Source: JBBQLG01 sp964251665 | GTDB lineage: Bacteria > Bacteroidota > Bacteroidia > Cytophagales > Spirosomataceae | Reading direction: 5' to 3' | DNA length: 64,000 bases | Assembly: GCA_964251665.1 (NCBI GenBank) | Contig: CAXUKO010000004.1 | Span: forward strand, 62,001-126,000 | Translations under genes and position numbers: made by a program | The notes under the pieces: model-generated | Databases searched by the model: none | Seen by the model: the letters and a program-made list of their open reading frames with translations, nothing else | What the model was told of the DNA's origin: nothing | Part shown: positions 8,653-18,194 of the stretch, one piece after another | How the letters are laid out: the number at the start of each line of letters is the position of its first letter | Numbering within the stretch: position 1 is the first letter of the stretch

Positions 8653-10641
8653 ATGAACACAAAATGCAGTATTCTTTTGCTCCTGTTTTTAGGCAGTACA
8701 ACCCTGTTACAGGCGCAAAAAAGCAAAACGTATGACCTCAAATCACCCGACGGCAACCTAAATGTGCACGTTGACGCGGGCAGCAAACTGCAATGGTCGG
8801 TGATGCACAAGGGGCAGCCTGTCATTACGCCTTCGGCGATTTCGTTACAGCTGGAGGGAGGAGAGGTGCTGGGCGATAATGCCAAAATAGCCTCCGCCCC
8901 CGTGCAGAAAGTCAGTGCTGCCATTCAGGCCATCAACTACCGGAAAGCGTCCATCCCGGACCAGTATAATCAGCTCACCCTAAACTGTAAAGGTGATTAT
9001 GGTGTGATTTTTCGGGTGTATAACGACGCGGTAGCCTACCGGTTTTTTACCAAACGAAAGGGCGAACTGATTGTGAAGGCGGAAGAAGCCAATGTTAACT
9101 TCACCGACGACCATAAAGCCTTTATCCCCATTCAGTGGGATTACCGGGGTGGTCAGAACTTCAACTCCTCGTTTGAAGCGCTGTATCACGAAATCAGGCT
9201 ATCCCAGTTCCCGAAAGACTCCCTGGCTTTTTTGCCCCTGCTGGTGGATGTGGGGCAGGACAAAAAAGTCGTGTTGCTGGAAGCCGACCTGGAAGATTAC
9301 CCCGGCATGTACGTCGACCTGAACCAAAGCGGGAAAGGCCTGAAAGGGGTGTTCGCGCCCTACCCACTGGAAGCCCAGCTGGGCGGCTCCGGGGGCATGA
9401 ACCTGATTCCCTCCAAACGGGCCGACTACATCGCCAAAACCACCGGCACCCGCAACTTCCCCTGGCGGGCTCTGGCTATCAGCGAGCAGGATAAAGACCT
9501 GCTTAACAACGACATCGTGCAGAAACTGGCCGCGCCTTCCCGCATTCAGGATGTGTCGTGGATTGAAGCGGGACAGGCCGCCTGGGATTGGTGGAGTGGC
9601 CGCAACATTACGCATGTCGATTTCAAAGCAGGCAACAACACCCAGACCTACAAATATTACATTGACTTTGCCGCAGCCAATCACGTAAAATACATCGTGA
9701 TCGACGCCGGCTGGTCGGACCGGCTGGAACTCCTGAAGGTTAACCCCGCCCTGAACCTCCAGGAGATTGTGGACTACGGCAAACAGAAAAATGTGGGTGT
9801 GGTGCTGTGGGCTTACTGGTATGCCATTACGCAGCGGATGGAGCAGGCGTTCCCGGCCTACGCGAAGATGGGCGTCAAAGGCTTTAAAATTGATTTCATC
9901 GACCGCGATGATCAGTTGGTGGTCAAATCGCTGTACGACATCGCCAAACTGGCGGCCGACAACAAGCTGATGGTTGATTACCACGGGGCATTCAAGCCGA
10001 CCGGGCTGCAGCGAACCTATCCCAACGTGATTGGGTATGAAGGCGTTAAGGGCCTGGAGAATTTTAAATGGGCCGACGAGGACCAGCCCCGTTACACGGT
10101 AACGATTCCCTACATTCGTATGATGGCCGGACCAATGGATTACACCTCGGGCGCGTTTCGGAATGTGAATCAGGCCAATTATCGACCCATCAATAACAAC
10201 CCGATGGCCAAGGGTACGCGGTGTAATCAACTGGCTCAGTTTGTGCTGTTTGAATCGCCTTTTCAGATGCTTTCGGACAACCCGACGACCTACATGAAAG
10301 AACAGGAATGCACCGACTTCATGACAAAAATCCCCGCTGCGTTCGATGAGACCGTGGCGCTGGATGGCAAAGTAGCCGAATACGTAGCCGTAGCCCGCCG
10401 GAAGGGGGATACCTGGTTTGTGGGGGCCATGACCAACTGGACACCGCGCGACCTGACGCTTGACTTTTCGTTTCTGCCGGGCGGTAACTACGAAGCCGAG
10501 GTCTTCAAAGATGGCCTGAATGCGGGGCGCGATGGTACCGATTATAAAAAGGAAGTGCTCAAAATTACGTCAGGCACCAAAGTGCCGGTTCAACTGGCGG
10601 GTGGTGGCGGCTGGGTAGCCCGGATCAGAAAGGTTAATTGA
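8653..10641 (+). CDS. Glycoside hydrolase family 97 (probable alpha-galactosidase-type)
   Basis: A 662-residue secreted enzyme with a signal peptide ending near LLQAQ. The layout is that of GH97: an N-terminal beta-sandwich (about residues 25-290), a (beta/alpha)8 barrel (about 300-560; ADYIAKTTGTRNFPWRALAI leads into it, then WWSG, IVIDAGWSD, VVLWAYW, GFKIDFIDRDD, NVIGYEGVKG) and a C-terminal beta domain. In retaining GH97 enzymes an Asp at the KIDF(I/M)DRDD position is the nucleophile. SusB-type inverting alpha-glucosidases lack it. Its presence here points to the retaining, alpha-galactosidase-like branch; this is inferred from the motif only. The enzyme acts in the periplasm or at the surface on alpha-linked sugars. 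It ends before a strong convergent terminator. Confidence 0.92.
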   Translation: MNTKCSILLLLFLGSTTLLQAQKSKTYDLKSPDGNLNVHVDAGSKLQWSVMHKGQPVITPSAISLQLEGGEVLGDNAKIASAPVQKVSAAIQAINYRKASIPDQYNQLTLNCKGDYGVIFRVYNDAVAYRFFTKRKGELIVKAEEANVNFTDDHKAFIPIQWDYRGGQNFNSSFEALYHEIRLSQFPKDSLAFLPLLVDVGQDKKVVLLEADLEDYPGMYVDLNQSGKGLKGVFAPYPLEAQLGGSGGMNLIPSKRADYIAKTTGTRNFPWRALAISEQDKDLLNNDIVQKLAAPSRIQDVSWIEAGQAAWDWWSGRNITHVDFKAGNNTQTYKYYIDFAAANHVKYIVIDAGWSDRLELLKVNPALNLQEIVDYGKQKNVGVVLWAYWYAITQRMEQAFPAYAKMGVKGFKIDFIDRDDQLVVKSLYDIAKLAADNKLMVDYHGAFKPTGLQRTYPNVIGYEGVKGLENFKWADEDQPRYTVTIPYIRMMAGPMDYTSGAFRNVNQANYRPINNNPMAKGTRCNQLAQFVLFESPFQMLSDNPTTYMKEQECTDFMTKIPAAFDETVALDGKVAEYVAVARRKGDTWFVGAMTNWTPRDLTLDFSFLPGGNYEAEVFKDGLNAGRDGTDYKKEVLKITSGTKVPVQLAGGGGWVARIRKVN

Positions 10642-10807
10642 TAGGCCTGGAGATACTACCTGTTGCCTGCCCGGTGCTTAGTGTCTTGTTTGCAGGGCGA
10701 AAACCGGACTTGCCGTCTAATCGGGCCGACTGCCTGTGGCGTCGCCGGTTTTGGTGGCTTCCCCGTCGATAGAACATAGCCCGTTTGGTGGGCGGGATTC
10801 CCGAAAA

Positions 10808-10841
10808 CAAAAACGCCCCGGCTACAACCGGGGCGTTTTTG
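10808..10841. terminator. Bidirectional intrinsic terminator
   Basis: Perfect hairpin CAAAAACGCCCCGG / CCGGGGCGTTTTTG with a 6-base loop. It lies between the plus-strand GH97 gene and the 3' end of the long minus-strand polysaccharide locus, and can end transcription from both sides. Confidence 0.9.
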
Positions 10842-10858
10842 TGATAACAATAAGCGAT

Positions 10859-12067
10859 TTACAGATAATCAATAATGCGTCGCCCTACAAATGCATTGGC
10901 CATTTCGCGCCGGAGCACGGCCCGCCGACGCCGTGGGTGGGTCGATACGTAGACAACGCGTAGCTTCAGCAGAAAACCCGCCAGCAGATACAGCAAGAAC
11001 ATCGCAATCAGAATCACCAGCGACTGCGTGTTGGTGATGTTGCGGTGCAGCAGGAAGAACAGGATGGTGTTTAACAGTGAAGCCCCGCACAATACGGCGG
11101 TTGTGGCCGCGTGCGATAACCCATTATCCAGCAGCACATGGTGCATGTGGTTGCGATCTGCCGAGAAGGGCGACCGGCCCGCCAGAATTCTGACCAGGAA
11201 TACTCGCAGGGTATCGAAAATCGGTACAATCAGAATGACGATAGCAATGATGGGCGCGTTGAAGAAGGCCGTTGGCTCGAACCGGTACGACGCATTGAGA
11301 TTAACAAACCGAACAGCAAAGAAGGCAAGCATGAAGCCCAGAATAAGTGAGCCCGTGTTTCCCATGAAAATTTTGCTCGTCTTGGAGAAGTTAAACCGCA
11401 GGAAGCCCACCAGCGCACCCGCCAGGGTAAAGGCCAGACAGGCCATATCGAAGTGACCGGCCAGCAAAAACCAGCCGCCAAAGGTCGTGCTGGCAATGGT
11501 AGCGATGCCGCCCGCCAGCCCGTCGATACCGTCGATGAGGTTGATGGCATTGGTCAGGGTAATAAAAATAAAGCAGGTCAGCAGAATACTGACAATCTGC
11601 TCGATGTGGTGAAAGCCCATGATCCCGTAGAGGTAATCTACCCGTAAGTCGCCAAAGAAAATGAGAATCAGCGCGGGCAGTACCTGAAAAAATATCTTCT
11701 TGTTGGGGTCGATGCCAACGAGGTCATCCTTGATGCCCACAAAAAACAGAATGGTCATGCCCACGAAAGAGAGATTGGTTCGGTAGACATCAATCTGATC
11801 GAGGCTGGGCCAGAGAAAGTAGCTGATCAGGGTAGCGGCAAAAATGGCGATACCGCCAAACGTAGGGGTTGGTGTCGTATGGGCCCGGCGCGCTCCTGTT
11901 TTTTCCATGAGCGACTTCAGTTCCGATATTTTAATGACTACGGGAATCGAAACGATAGAGACAAAGCACGCTACCAGAAAGGATAAAATACACTGGTAAA
12001 GCCCGAGATTAAACATCTCATCATGAAGCTTGGTCTGTATGTAGGCAATTAGGAGTTCCAGATTCAT
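10859..12067 (-). CDS. WecA/TagO-type polyprenyl-phosphate GlcNAc-1-phosphate transferase
   Basis: A 402-residue multi-pass membrane enzyme that transfers a sugar-1-phosphate from a UDP-sugar to undecaprenyl phosphate, the first membrane step of polysaccharide or O-antigen synthesis. The MraY/WecA signatures are in order: a DD pair in GIKDDLVGI (Asp114-115), NLIDGIDGLAGG (176-187), FMGNTGS (234-240) and the cytosolic HMHH loop (307-310). About ten hydrophobic segments are visible. It is the last gene of the minus-strand polysaccharide locus and is followed by a terminator. The sugar used (GlcNAc or another HexNAc) cannot be decided by reading. Confidence 0.9.
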   Translation of the reverse strand: MNLELLIAYIQTKLHDEMFNLGLYQCILSFLVACFVSIVSIPVVIKISELKSLMEKTGARRAHTTPTPTFGGIAIFAATLISYFLWPSLDQIDVYRTNLSFVGMTILFFVGIKDDLVGIDPNKKIFFQVLPALILIFFGDLRVDYLYGIMGFHHIEQIVSILLTCFIFITLTNAINLIDGIDGLAGGIATIASTTFGGWFLLAGHFDMACLAFTLAGALVGFLRFNFSKTSKIFMGNTGSLILGFMLAFFAVRFVNLNASYRFEPTAFFNAPIIAIVILIVPIFDTLRVFLVRILAGRSPFSADRNHMHHVLLDNGLSHAATTAVLCGASLLNTILFFLLHRNITNTQSLVILIAMFLLYLLAGFLLKLRVVYVSTHPRRRRAVLRREMANAFVGRRIIDYL

Positions 12068-12187
12068 AGTGTAGCCGCTAATGAGTTGATGAGTAGAGTG
12101 GTGGGGTTAAGTATTGACCGGAAAAGTACACTTTTTTCGGATACATGAATTAAAAACTGAGTCTATGCCCTTTGGCTGAGGGAACGG

Positions 12188-12949
12188 TCAGCCCGGGGGC
12201 GGTTTCCGAATAAATTGCCCCAGTTTACGCAACGGTTTTAGCCATAAAGTAAAAAAATAGGGCTTGATACCATTCAGCCGCCAGGCTTCGGCATCTTCGC
12301 GGTTGGCCCGCAGCCGGTGCCGCCACGTCTGATTACTGATACCCCCGGCCCGCATCATCACCGTTAACTCGTTCAGATAACTGATCCGAATCTGGTGCCG
12401 GTGAATGAAACGCAGCATCAGTTCGTAATCGGCAGCACTTCGCAGGGCAGTTGTAAACACCCCGTACTGCTCGTACACTTTCCGGCGGACAAAGAGCGTG
12501 GGGTGTGCAGGCATCCAGCCCCATAAAAAACTACCCGCCCGGTATGTTCCGCCCGACCAGTACCGTAACACCCGACTTGTATCCTGACGGTCAACGTACA
12601 CCATATTGCTGTAGACAGCGTCACTACCGGTTTGGTTTAATGTGGACACTACCGTACTGATCACATGGGGATGCTGATACAGGTCATCGGCGTTGAGCAG
12701 CCCAATCACATCGCCGGTCGCTAAATGGATGCCCTTGTTCATCGCGTCGTAGATCCCTTTATCCGGCTCCGAAATAAAACGGGCAATTTTCGGGCCATAC
12801 GACCGGACTATCTCGGCGGTACCGTCCGTCGACCCACCGTCAATGACAATGTATTCAAGATGGGGGTAAGTCTGGCTAAGCACCGAATCCAGGCAATCCC
12901 GAATAGTGTCGGCGCCGTTATAAACTACCGTAATTATAGAAACCGTCAT
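12188..12949 (-). CDS. Glycosyltransferase family 2
   Basis: A 253-residue GT-A fold enzyme. The nucleotide-sugar region has VSIITVVYNGADTIRDCLDSV at the N-terminus, the IDGGSTDGT motif (about residues 37-45) and LNADD (about 86-90) as the DxD-type metal site. It lacks membrane segments and should act at the cytosolic face on a lipid-linked sugar. I chose the ATG at 12949 because the family domain begins there and because it overlaps the stop of the upstream acetyltransferase by four bases (ATGA); the frame is open further upstream. The product resembles colanic-acid WcaE-type transferases, and its neighbour is WcaF-like. Confidence 0.88.
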   Translation of the reverse strand: MTVSIITVVYNGADTIRDCLDSVLSQTYPHLEYIVIDGGSTDGTAEIVRSYGPKIARFISEPDKGIYDAMNKGIHLATGDVIGLLNADDLYQHPHVISTVVSTLNQTGSDAVYSNMVYVDRQDTSRVLRYWSGGTYRAGSFLWGWMPAHPTLFVRRKVYEQYGVFTTALRSAADYELMLRFIHRHQIRISYLNELTVMMRAGGISNQTWRHRLRANREDAEAWRLNGIKPYFFTLWLKPLRKLGQFIRKPPPG

Positions 12950-13506
12950 GCCGTTATAATGCGCGGACGCACGGCTACGGCCGGGTTGCCCTGATAAATG
13001 GTGTACGGTTCGAGCGAACGGGTCGCTACGGAACCAGCCGCCAGCACGGCGTGGGAACCAACCGTTACGCCGGGGCAAACAATGGATTTGGCACCAATCC
13101 AGGCTCCGTTTTCGAGCGTAATGGGCTGGGTAACCAGGTCGAATGCCGGGCGTCGGTAGTCATGGTTGCCCGTCAGCAGCATGGCTCCCTGCGACAGGCA
13201 GGTGTGTGCGCCCAACTGAACCGGCACTAAATTATCGATCCACACCTGTTCACCTATCCAGACGTGATCGGCTGCGGAAAGTAACCAGGGATACTTGATA
13301 TTCACACCGGGCTTAATCATCACATGCTGACCCAGCCGGGCACCAAACTGCCGGAGCACCCACAGTTTCAGGCTGACCGGAATGGGCAGGTAGGTGTTGA
13401 TAAGCAGTGGACTGGTCAGAAACCACAACGCAATTTTCCAGCGCGGTCCCGGTTGGTACCAGTCGTTGTTGTACCGGGACAGGTCGGTTTCAGCGACTGC
13501 GCTCAT
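12946..13506 (-). CDS. WcaF-like left-handed beta-helix acetyltransferase
   Basis: A hexapeptide-repeat O-acetyltransferase that would add acetyl from acetyl-CoA to a sugar of the polysaccharide. The start region (DLSRYNNDWYQPGPRWK) and the repeats (VMIKPGVNIKYPW, VWIGEQVWIDN, ITLENGAWIGAKSIVCPGVTVGSHAVLAAGSVATRS) match the WcaF type. The active-site region TGNHDY is present. I chose the inner ATG at 13506, which keeps only a 17-base overlap with the upstream gene and starts just before the family domain; ATGs at 13530 and 13551 are also in frame. It is translationally coupled (ATGA) to the next glycosyltransferase. Confidence 0.85.
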   Translation of the reverse strand: MSAVAETDLSRYNNDWYQPGPRWKIALWFLTSPLLINTYLPIPVSLKLWVLRQFGARLGQHVMIKPGVNIKYPWLLSAADHVWIGEQVWIDNLVPVQLGAHTCLSQGAMLLTGNHDYRRPAFDLVTQPITLENGAWIGAKSIVCPGVTVGSHAVLAAGSVATRSLEPYTIYQGNPAVAVRPRIITA

Positions 13507-14461
13507 GGGTGGGGCGGAGGTCTTTGCCATATTCTGTTTGAAAATAGTCAATGATAGCCTGTTTATCGGTTCCGGCGCGGTGATACACTTCCATCACCTT
13601 GGCATCGACCAGAAACCGGTACCAGAGTCCCTGCAAAAAGTGCCAGACAAACCCGGACCGGCCGTCCAGAAACCCCAGCCGAATGATATAGCGGTACAAA
13701 AAATACAGCACCGGCCGGGTAAACAGGGGCAGGGCGGCATAGCGTTCCTTAAGGTATCGTTTTCGCTGTTCCTGCGAACCAAACAAACGTGGCTCCACGC
13801 GGATTATCTTGTCGAAATTATACCGAATGTTCAGCAGGTCAATGGCCTCGCGGAGCGAATACAGGTTGTGTTTCTGCGTCCACCACGTCAGGTTATTCAG
13901 GTTATGATCGACCAGATCATGTTGAAACTGAACGGTCTGACCGGTTGTCAGTTTAATGTGTTCATCCATCCACGTTTCTTCGCAAACGCCCTGCCCGCGT
14001 CGCCAGAGCCGTAAGAGCCAGATGGGGTAGTAGCCGCCATAGCGAATCCAGCGTTCCATAAAGATTACCCGTCGCTTCACGTATACCCCGGCAATGTCGG
14101 GGGCCAGCCCGGCCAGGCGCGTATTGATCTCCTGCGCCAGTTCTGGCAGCACATACTCATCGGCATCCATTCGCATGACCCAGCTTGTCGGGAAAGGGTT
14201 GTGGGCAAGGCCGTAATTAAATTGAGTGGCGTAGTTAACCCAGGTACGCTGCACCACTTCGGCACCCCAGGCACGCGCCAGTTCAACGGTACGGTCGGTG
14301 GAAAAGGAGTCGACGATAAAGACGTTGCTGGTAAAGGGCCGCAGGCTGTCTAAACAGCGCAGGATATGTTTTTCCTCATTAAAGGTCAACAGAATGACCG
14401 ACACGGACGGGGTTGGAATGGGCGTATTGGAGGCTATATCGACAGACGGTTGCGGTTGCAT
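13490..14461 (-). CDS. Glycosyltransferase family 2 (WaaE/KdtX-like)
   Basis: A 323-residue GT2 enzyme with an N-terminal catalytic domain (VSVILLTFNEEKHILRCLDS, FIVDSFSTDRT, MRMDADEY as the DxD metal site near residues 97-104). The C-terminal half is rich in Tyr, Arg and Trp (RWIRYGGYYPIWLLRLWRRG, YFLYRYIIRLGF), typical of the WaaE-type branch that uses membrane-lipid or core-sugar acceptors. The exact sugar is unknown. It overlaps the WcaF-like gene downstream. Confidence 0.88.
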   Translation of the reverse strand: MQPQPSVDIASNTPIPTPSVSVILLTFNEEKHILRCLDSLRPFTSNVFIVDSFSTDRTVELARAWGAEVVQRTWVNYATQFNYGLAHNPFPTSWVMRMDADEYVLPELAQEINTRLAGLAPDIAGVYVKRRVIFMERWIRYGGYYPIWLLRLWRRGQGVCEETWMDEHIKLTTGQTVQFQHDLVDHNLNNLTWWTQKHNLYSLREAIDLLNIRYNFDKIIRVEPRLFGSQEQRKRYLKERYAALPLFTRPVLYFLYRYIIRLGFLDGRSGFVWHFLQGLWYRFLVDAKVMEVYHRAGTDKQAIIDYFQTEYGKDLRPTHERSR

Positions 14462-14596
14462 AAAGGAGTAAAACGGGCAAACAGGCCCGAAAGGTCAGCC
14501 AGCGGTGGCACGGTAACCGCCAGCGCGAAGGTACGAACTTATTGCCATGTTTTGGCTGTATGCGTGCTGGCTGCGGCCAACTGCCCCGGGCCGCTG

Positions 14597-15709
14597 TTAG
14601 CTGCGTACGGAGTTTGAAGGCACCAGTTTAGGGCGCCAGTGTGCCCGGATAAATGCCTGAGCGGGCCGTTCGATGAGGTGATGACAAAGGATGGCTGCCA
14701 GAAATATCGCTATAAAGGAGAAGACATCGCGCAGCAGGGTATCGCCCAACGACAGGGGGTCTACCTTTTTGAGCAGCCTGATGACGGGCATCTGGAGGAT
14801 ATACAGCCCGTAGCTTATCTCGCCAAGATACACCAGCGGACGCCACGAAAGAAAACGGGTCAGCATCGTGTTCGTTTGCAGGCCCAGTCCGGCAATGACC
14901 AGCAGAAATACCGGTGCCAGCACTCCTCCCTGACTGTACCGCATGAACTCATTTTGGGGGACAACCAGCACCAGACCGACTATTGCCAGACCCAGCAGCA
15001 ACCACGAAAGCCGGTTTCGGCCGGGCGATGGCGCATGTTGCTGCATGTACCGCCAGAAGAGCAGCCCTGCCAGGCAGCCATTAACAAAGGTAGCCAGATG
15101 AACCCAGGGCGAATAATTGATCAGACTATGGTAAGCCTCGGCTGACCAGCCCGCCGGGTCAGGCTGATTGATCAGGAAATAAAACAACCCAAGTCCGGCC
15201 ACCCAGACAACTCCCAGCAGCACCAGCAATGTACGGTTGGCCAGCGTGGTGAGCGGGGGAAAGATTAGCGGGAAAAGAGCATAAAAGAACGCTTCGACGG
15301 ATAATGACCAGCCGGGTCCGTTAATTGTGGGAGCCAGCGTCGGAAACCAGGCCTGAACCAGCGTCAGGCTGGCCAGCAACTGAGTGGGTGTCACAGATTC
15401 ACCGTAAAATGTTGTCAGTATCCATACCGTTCCCAACAGGGCAAACGCATAAAGCGGATAAATGCGGGAGAACCGTGCCACCCAGAACTGCCGCCGGTTT
15501 AATTCCCCGGTTCGGGCAAGGGCCGACTGGTAGGTGATGGTCAGAATGAATCCCGACAGGATAAAAAAGTAGATAACCGCCACGCTGCCATGGTCGGTCA
15601 GGTATTTACCCGGATAGACGGTAAAGGGGTAAGAGCCACGGGCACCGTGAAAGATCAAAACGACCAGGGCTGCCACAAAGCGGGTAAAGGTAAGTTGAGG
15701 AATCTGCAT
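14597..15709 (-). CDS. OafA/YrhL-type membrane acyltransferase (acyltransferase 3)
   Basis: A 370-residue integral membrane protein with about ten hydrophobic helices. It starts with the family signature LTFTRFVAALVVLIFHGARGS, whose His is part of the conserved catalytic motif, followed by YFFILSGFILTITY and RRQFWVARFSRIYPLYAFAL. These enzymes move acetyl or other acyl groups across the membrane onto polysaccharide sugars. A second member lies at 24243-25373. It sits between two glycosyltransferase genes of the locus, so it probably decorates the same polymer. Confidence 0.9.
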   Translation of the reverse strand: MQIPQLTFTRFVAALVVLIFHGARGSYPFTVYPGKYLTDHGSVAVIYFFILSGFILTITYQSALARTGELNRRQFWVARFSRIYPLYAFALLGTVWILTTFYGESVTPTQLLASLTLVQAWFPTLAPTINGPGWSLSVEAFFYALFPLIFPPLTTLANRTLLVLLGVVWVAGLGLFYFLINQPDPAGWSAEAYHSLINYSPWVHLATFVNGCLAGLLFWRYMQQHAPSPGRNRLSWLLLGLAIVGLVLVVPQNEFMRYSQGGVLAPVFLLVIAGLGLQTNTMLTRFLSWRPLVYLGEISYGLYILQMPVIRLLKKVDPLSLGDTLLRDVFSFIAIFLAAILCHHLIERPAQAFIRAHWRPKLVPSNSVRS

Positions 15710-15757
15710 AAGTGGTGCTGCGATGAGACTGGAAAATTACGGCGGGTGGCGACTGAA

Positions 15758-16963
15758 CTACCGGGTGGCCGGAGCGGATTTGGGTAGTGTGGAATCGGGT
15801 AAGTCAGGGGCTTCTTTGCTGCGGATGATCCTGCTGTACTCGGCCAGCAGTCGTTCTGCCACAATATCAATAGCGTACTCCTCCCGCACGAGCCGTCGTC
15901 CATTCGCGGCTAAGCGTTCCCGTAGCAGGCCATTCTGAAGAAGCGTGGCCAACCCCTGTTGAATACTGTCGACATTCAGGCCGACCGTAAAAGCAGCCTG
16001 ACGCTGTTGAAGTACATCGCCGAAACCAACCCGGTCTGATACTAAAACCGGTGTACCAGCGGCCAGCGCTTCGAGCACCGCTATCGACAAACCTTCCGAG
16101 TAGGAAGGCAGGACAAATACAGAAGCATCGGCAAGAGCCGCCTTTTTCAGGTCGCCTGTGAGCATGCCGACAAGACGAACCGACGCGCTCAGGTTGTGCT
16201 CGTCAATAAATGCGCGGGCCTGCGCTTCATACCCATCATCGGGTCCGGCAAGAATCAGAACCGCATCGGTATGTTCGCGGCAATACTGTCTGAATGCCGG
16301 TAACAGCAGGTCGAGGCCTTTTTTGCGGTTCAGACGACTCATAAACAGCACCAGTTTCCTGTTTTCGGGCAGTGAGAAGGTCCGCCGAAAGGTGCCGGTT
16401 ACGGGTAATTCGGCAAACTCGCTCACCCGGACGCCGTTGGGAATCAGCACCACCCGTGGATGGTCGTAGCCAAGGTGCAGCACCAAATCGGCCTCTTCGT
16501 CGGGACTGATGAGGTGAATCAGGTCGGCCCGGCGCAGGTATCGTTTTTGAAACAGCGACGACATAAGCCACTTTTTCCAGTAGCCCTGCCGTAAAGCCCA
16601 ACGGTCGAGAACGCCATGAATGGTAACGACTTTAGCCACGCGCCGGTCCAGAAAGAAGGGGGCCAGCGCGCCGTAATGCCATAGCCCATGACAGTGAATG
16701 ATGTCGAACTGGCTCAGGTGCTTCCGCAGGTACCGGTGCAGGTCAATTGAAAATTCCCGGAAAAAGCGGCTCACTGGCTCCGTTCTGGCAAATGTTAGCA
16801 CCTCTGCACCAGCGGGAGCGGGATAGACCTCTTCGCCCGGTGAGAGCGGACTGGCAATGGTTACGGCATGACCGTGCCGGATGGCTACCTCCGCGTGGTC
16901 GTATATAACCTTGGGCGGGCCGCCAGTAGACCATGTGTAGGCGCAAATATGAAGTATTCGCAT
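15758..16963 (-). CDS. Glycosyltransferase family 4
   Basis: A 401-residue GT-B fold retaining transferase. The N-terminal half binds the acceptor (MRILHICAYTWSTGGPPKVIYDH; glycine-rich GGPP loop; CHGLWHYGALAPF). The C-terminal half binds the nucleotide sugar (LFMSRLNRKKGLDLLLPAF, then SYSEGLSIAVLEALAAGTPVLVS, the E-x7-E motif of GT4 enzymes). There is a 12-base gap to the upstream GT4 gene. The sugar specificity is unknown. Confidence 0.9.
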   Translation of the reverse strand: MRILHICAYTWSTGGPPKVIYDHAEVAIRHGHAVTIASPLSPGEEVYPAPAGAEVLTFARTEPVSRFFREFSIDLHRYLRKHLSQFDIIHCHGLWHYGALAPFFLDRRVAKVVTIHGVLDRWALRQGYWKKWLMSSLFQKRYLRRADLIHLISPDEEADLVLHLGYDHPRVVLIPNGVRVSEFAELPVTGTFRRTFSLPENRKLVLFMSRLNRKKGLDLLLPAFRQYCREHTDAVLILAGPDDGYEAQARAFIDEHNLSASVRLVGMLTGDLKKAALADASVFVLPSYSEGLSIAVLEALAAGTPVLVSDRVGFGDVLQQRQAAFTVGLNVDSIQQGLATLLQNGLLRERLAANGRRLVREEYAIDIVAERLLAEYSRIIRSKEAPDLPDSTLPKSAPATR

Positions 16964-16975
16964 GGTGTGTATAAA

Positions 16976-18139
16976 TTAAACCGCCGTAACCGTTTGGAAC
17001 CCCGTCAGCATATCGGCGGCAACGGCGCTGGGTGAGTAAGGAGCAATCAGGCGTTGTGACGCTGTGCCCATGGCCGACTGGTCAACGGTTCTGTTCATGA
17101 ACGCCAGCAGGCTGTCCGTCAGCCCTTCAGTATCGTTAGGGGCAACGACAAAGCCATTTTCGCCATTCCGTACCAGGTCAACGGCGCAGCCGCAGCGGTC
17201 TGATACAATAACCGGCAGCCCGCACGCCATGGCTTCGTTGACAACCAGTCCCCAGGGTTCAGACGTACTGGGTAGCACCAGTACATCGCCCAGCGCCAAT
17301 ACATCGGCTACGCGGTACCACGGGCGTCCGGGCAACAGTCGTACTCGTTCGGTCAGCCCTGATTCGGCAATCTGCTTTTCCAGATCATTGCGCAGCGGGC
17401 CTTCCCCCAACAGGAGCAAACCCCAGTCGGCGTTGGGCGCCTGTCTGGTTGCCGCAACAAAAGCGGTTAGCAGAACCGGCAGATTTTTCACCGCCGTTAA
17501 ACGGCCGACGAACACAACGTTATGGCCGGGCAATCCCAGCTGTTGCTGTTGCACCGCCCGGGTGGGTAACGCATGTTGGTAGGCCTCCGCAATCGCGTCG
17601 CTGTCCACTGCGTTTTTGCGCATCAGAATGCGGGCTGGTGGCACACCCAACTCCACCATATAGTCCGCCGAATGGGTGCCAAAGCAGAAAAAGCCGTCGA
17701 AAAGCGAGACAATCCGGCGTTTAAACCATTCTTTGAACCCTCCCCGCTGGTGATCGACGGTCGTGGATTCGCTTTGCAGAATGACCCGGATACCGCTCAG
17801 TTTGGCATAGAGGAGCAGTACGAGCTGGGCCGGGTCATAATAGCCCGTCAGGTTAATGACATCGGGACGGTACGCCCGCGTGTGCCTGAGTAACGCCCGG
17901 GTCCGGGCCAGCACGCCCACATTCTCCCAATCCGTATCAAACAGTAGTTGGTAGGGATACTCGTAGTGAGGTGCATCCGCCTGGGCTGCTTCCAAACCGG
18001 CGCGGTCCCGCTCATTACGCGCGATTTGCAATACCAATAACTGAACCCCGGGCTGCTGACAAACTAATTTAGCCAGCGCCTGAAAAACAGCGGCTTTGTA
18101 GTGTGCCCAGAGCAGGTTATGAACAATCAGGATTCGCAA
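16976..18139 (-). CDS. Glycosyltransferase family 4
   Basis: A 387-residue GT-B enzyme. Recognisable parts are MRILIVHNLLWAHYKAAVF at the start, FVGRLTAVKNLPVLLTAF and LLLGEGPLRNDLEK in the donor-binding half, and the GT4 motif PSTSEPWGLVVNEAMACGLPVIVSD with the paired acidic residues. It lacks membrane helices and is therefore a peripheral cytosolic enzyme. It lies between the polymerase-like gene and another GT4 gene on the same strand with short spacers, consistent with one transcript. Confidence 0.9.
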   Translation of the reverse strand: MRILIVHNLLWAHYKAAVFQALAKLVCQQPGVQLLVLQIARNERDRAGLEAAQADAPHYEYPYQLLFDTDWENVGVLARTRALLRHTRAYRPDVINLTGYYDPAQLVLLLYAKLSGIRVILQSESTTVDHQRGGFKEWFKRRIVSLFDGFFCFGTHSADYMVELGVPPARILMRKNAVDSDAIAEAYQHALPTRAVQQQQLGLPGHNVVFVGRLTAVKNLPVLLTAFVAATRQAPNADWGLLLLGEGPLRNDLEKQIAESGLTERVRLLPGRPWYRVADVLALGDVLVLPSTSEPWGLVVNEAMACGLPVIVSDRCGCAVDLVRNGENGFVVAPNDTEGLTDSLLAFMNRTVDQSAMGTASQRLIAPYSPSAVAADMLTGFQTVTAV

Positions 18140-18194
18140 AGCTAGGGTGAGCGTGATGCCAGCAAAAGATAGAGGTCGAAGGTGGTGTACGATG

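Noticed and set aside
8343..8735. 130-codon plus-strand frame before GH97
   Set aside because: It overlaps the GH97 signal peptide region in another frame and has no recognisable content.
9199..10230. Long minus-strand frame opposite the GH97 gene
   Set aside because: It lies fully inside the GH97 coding region, whose motifs are intact; its product is rich in Gly/Val/His from codon bias of the sense gene.
12079..12110. Possible single-arm remnant of an octamer element (GAGTTGATGAGTAGAGTGG)
   Set aside because: There is no complementary arm in the spacer, so it cannot be called a member of the family.
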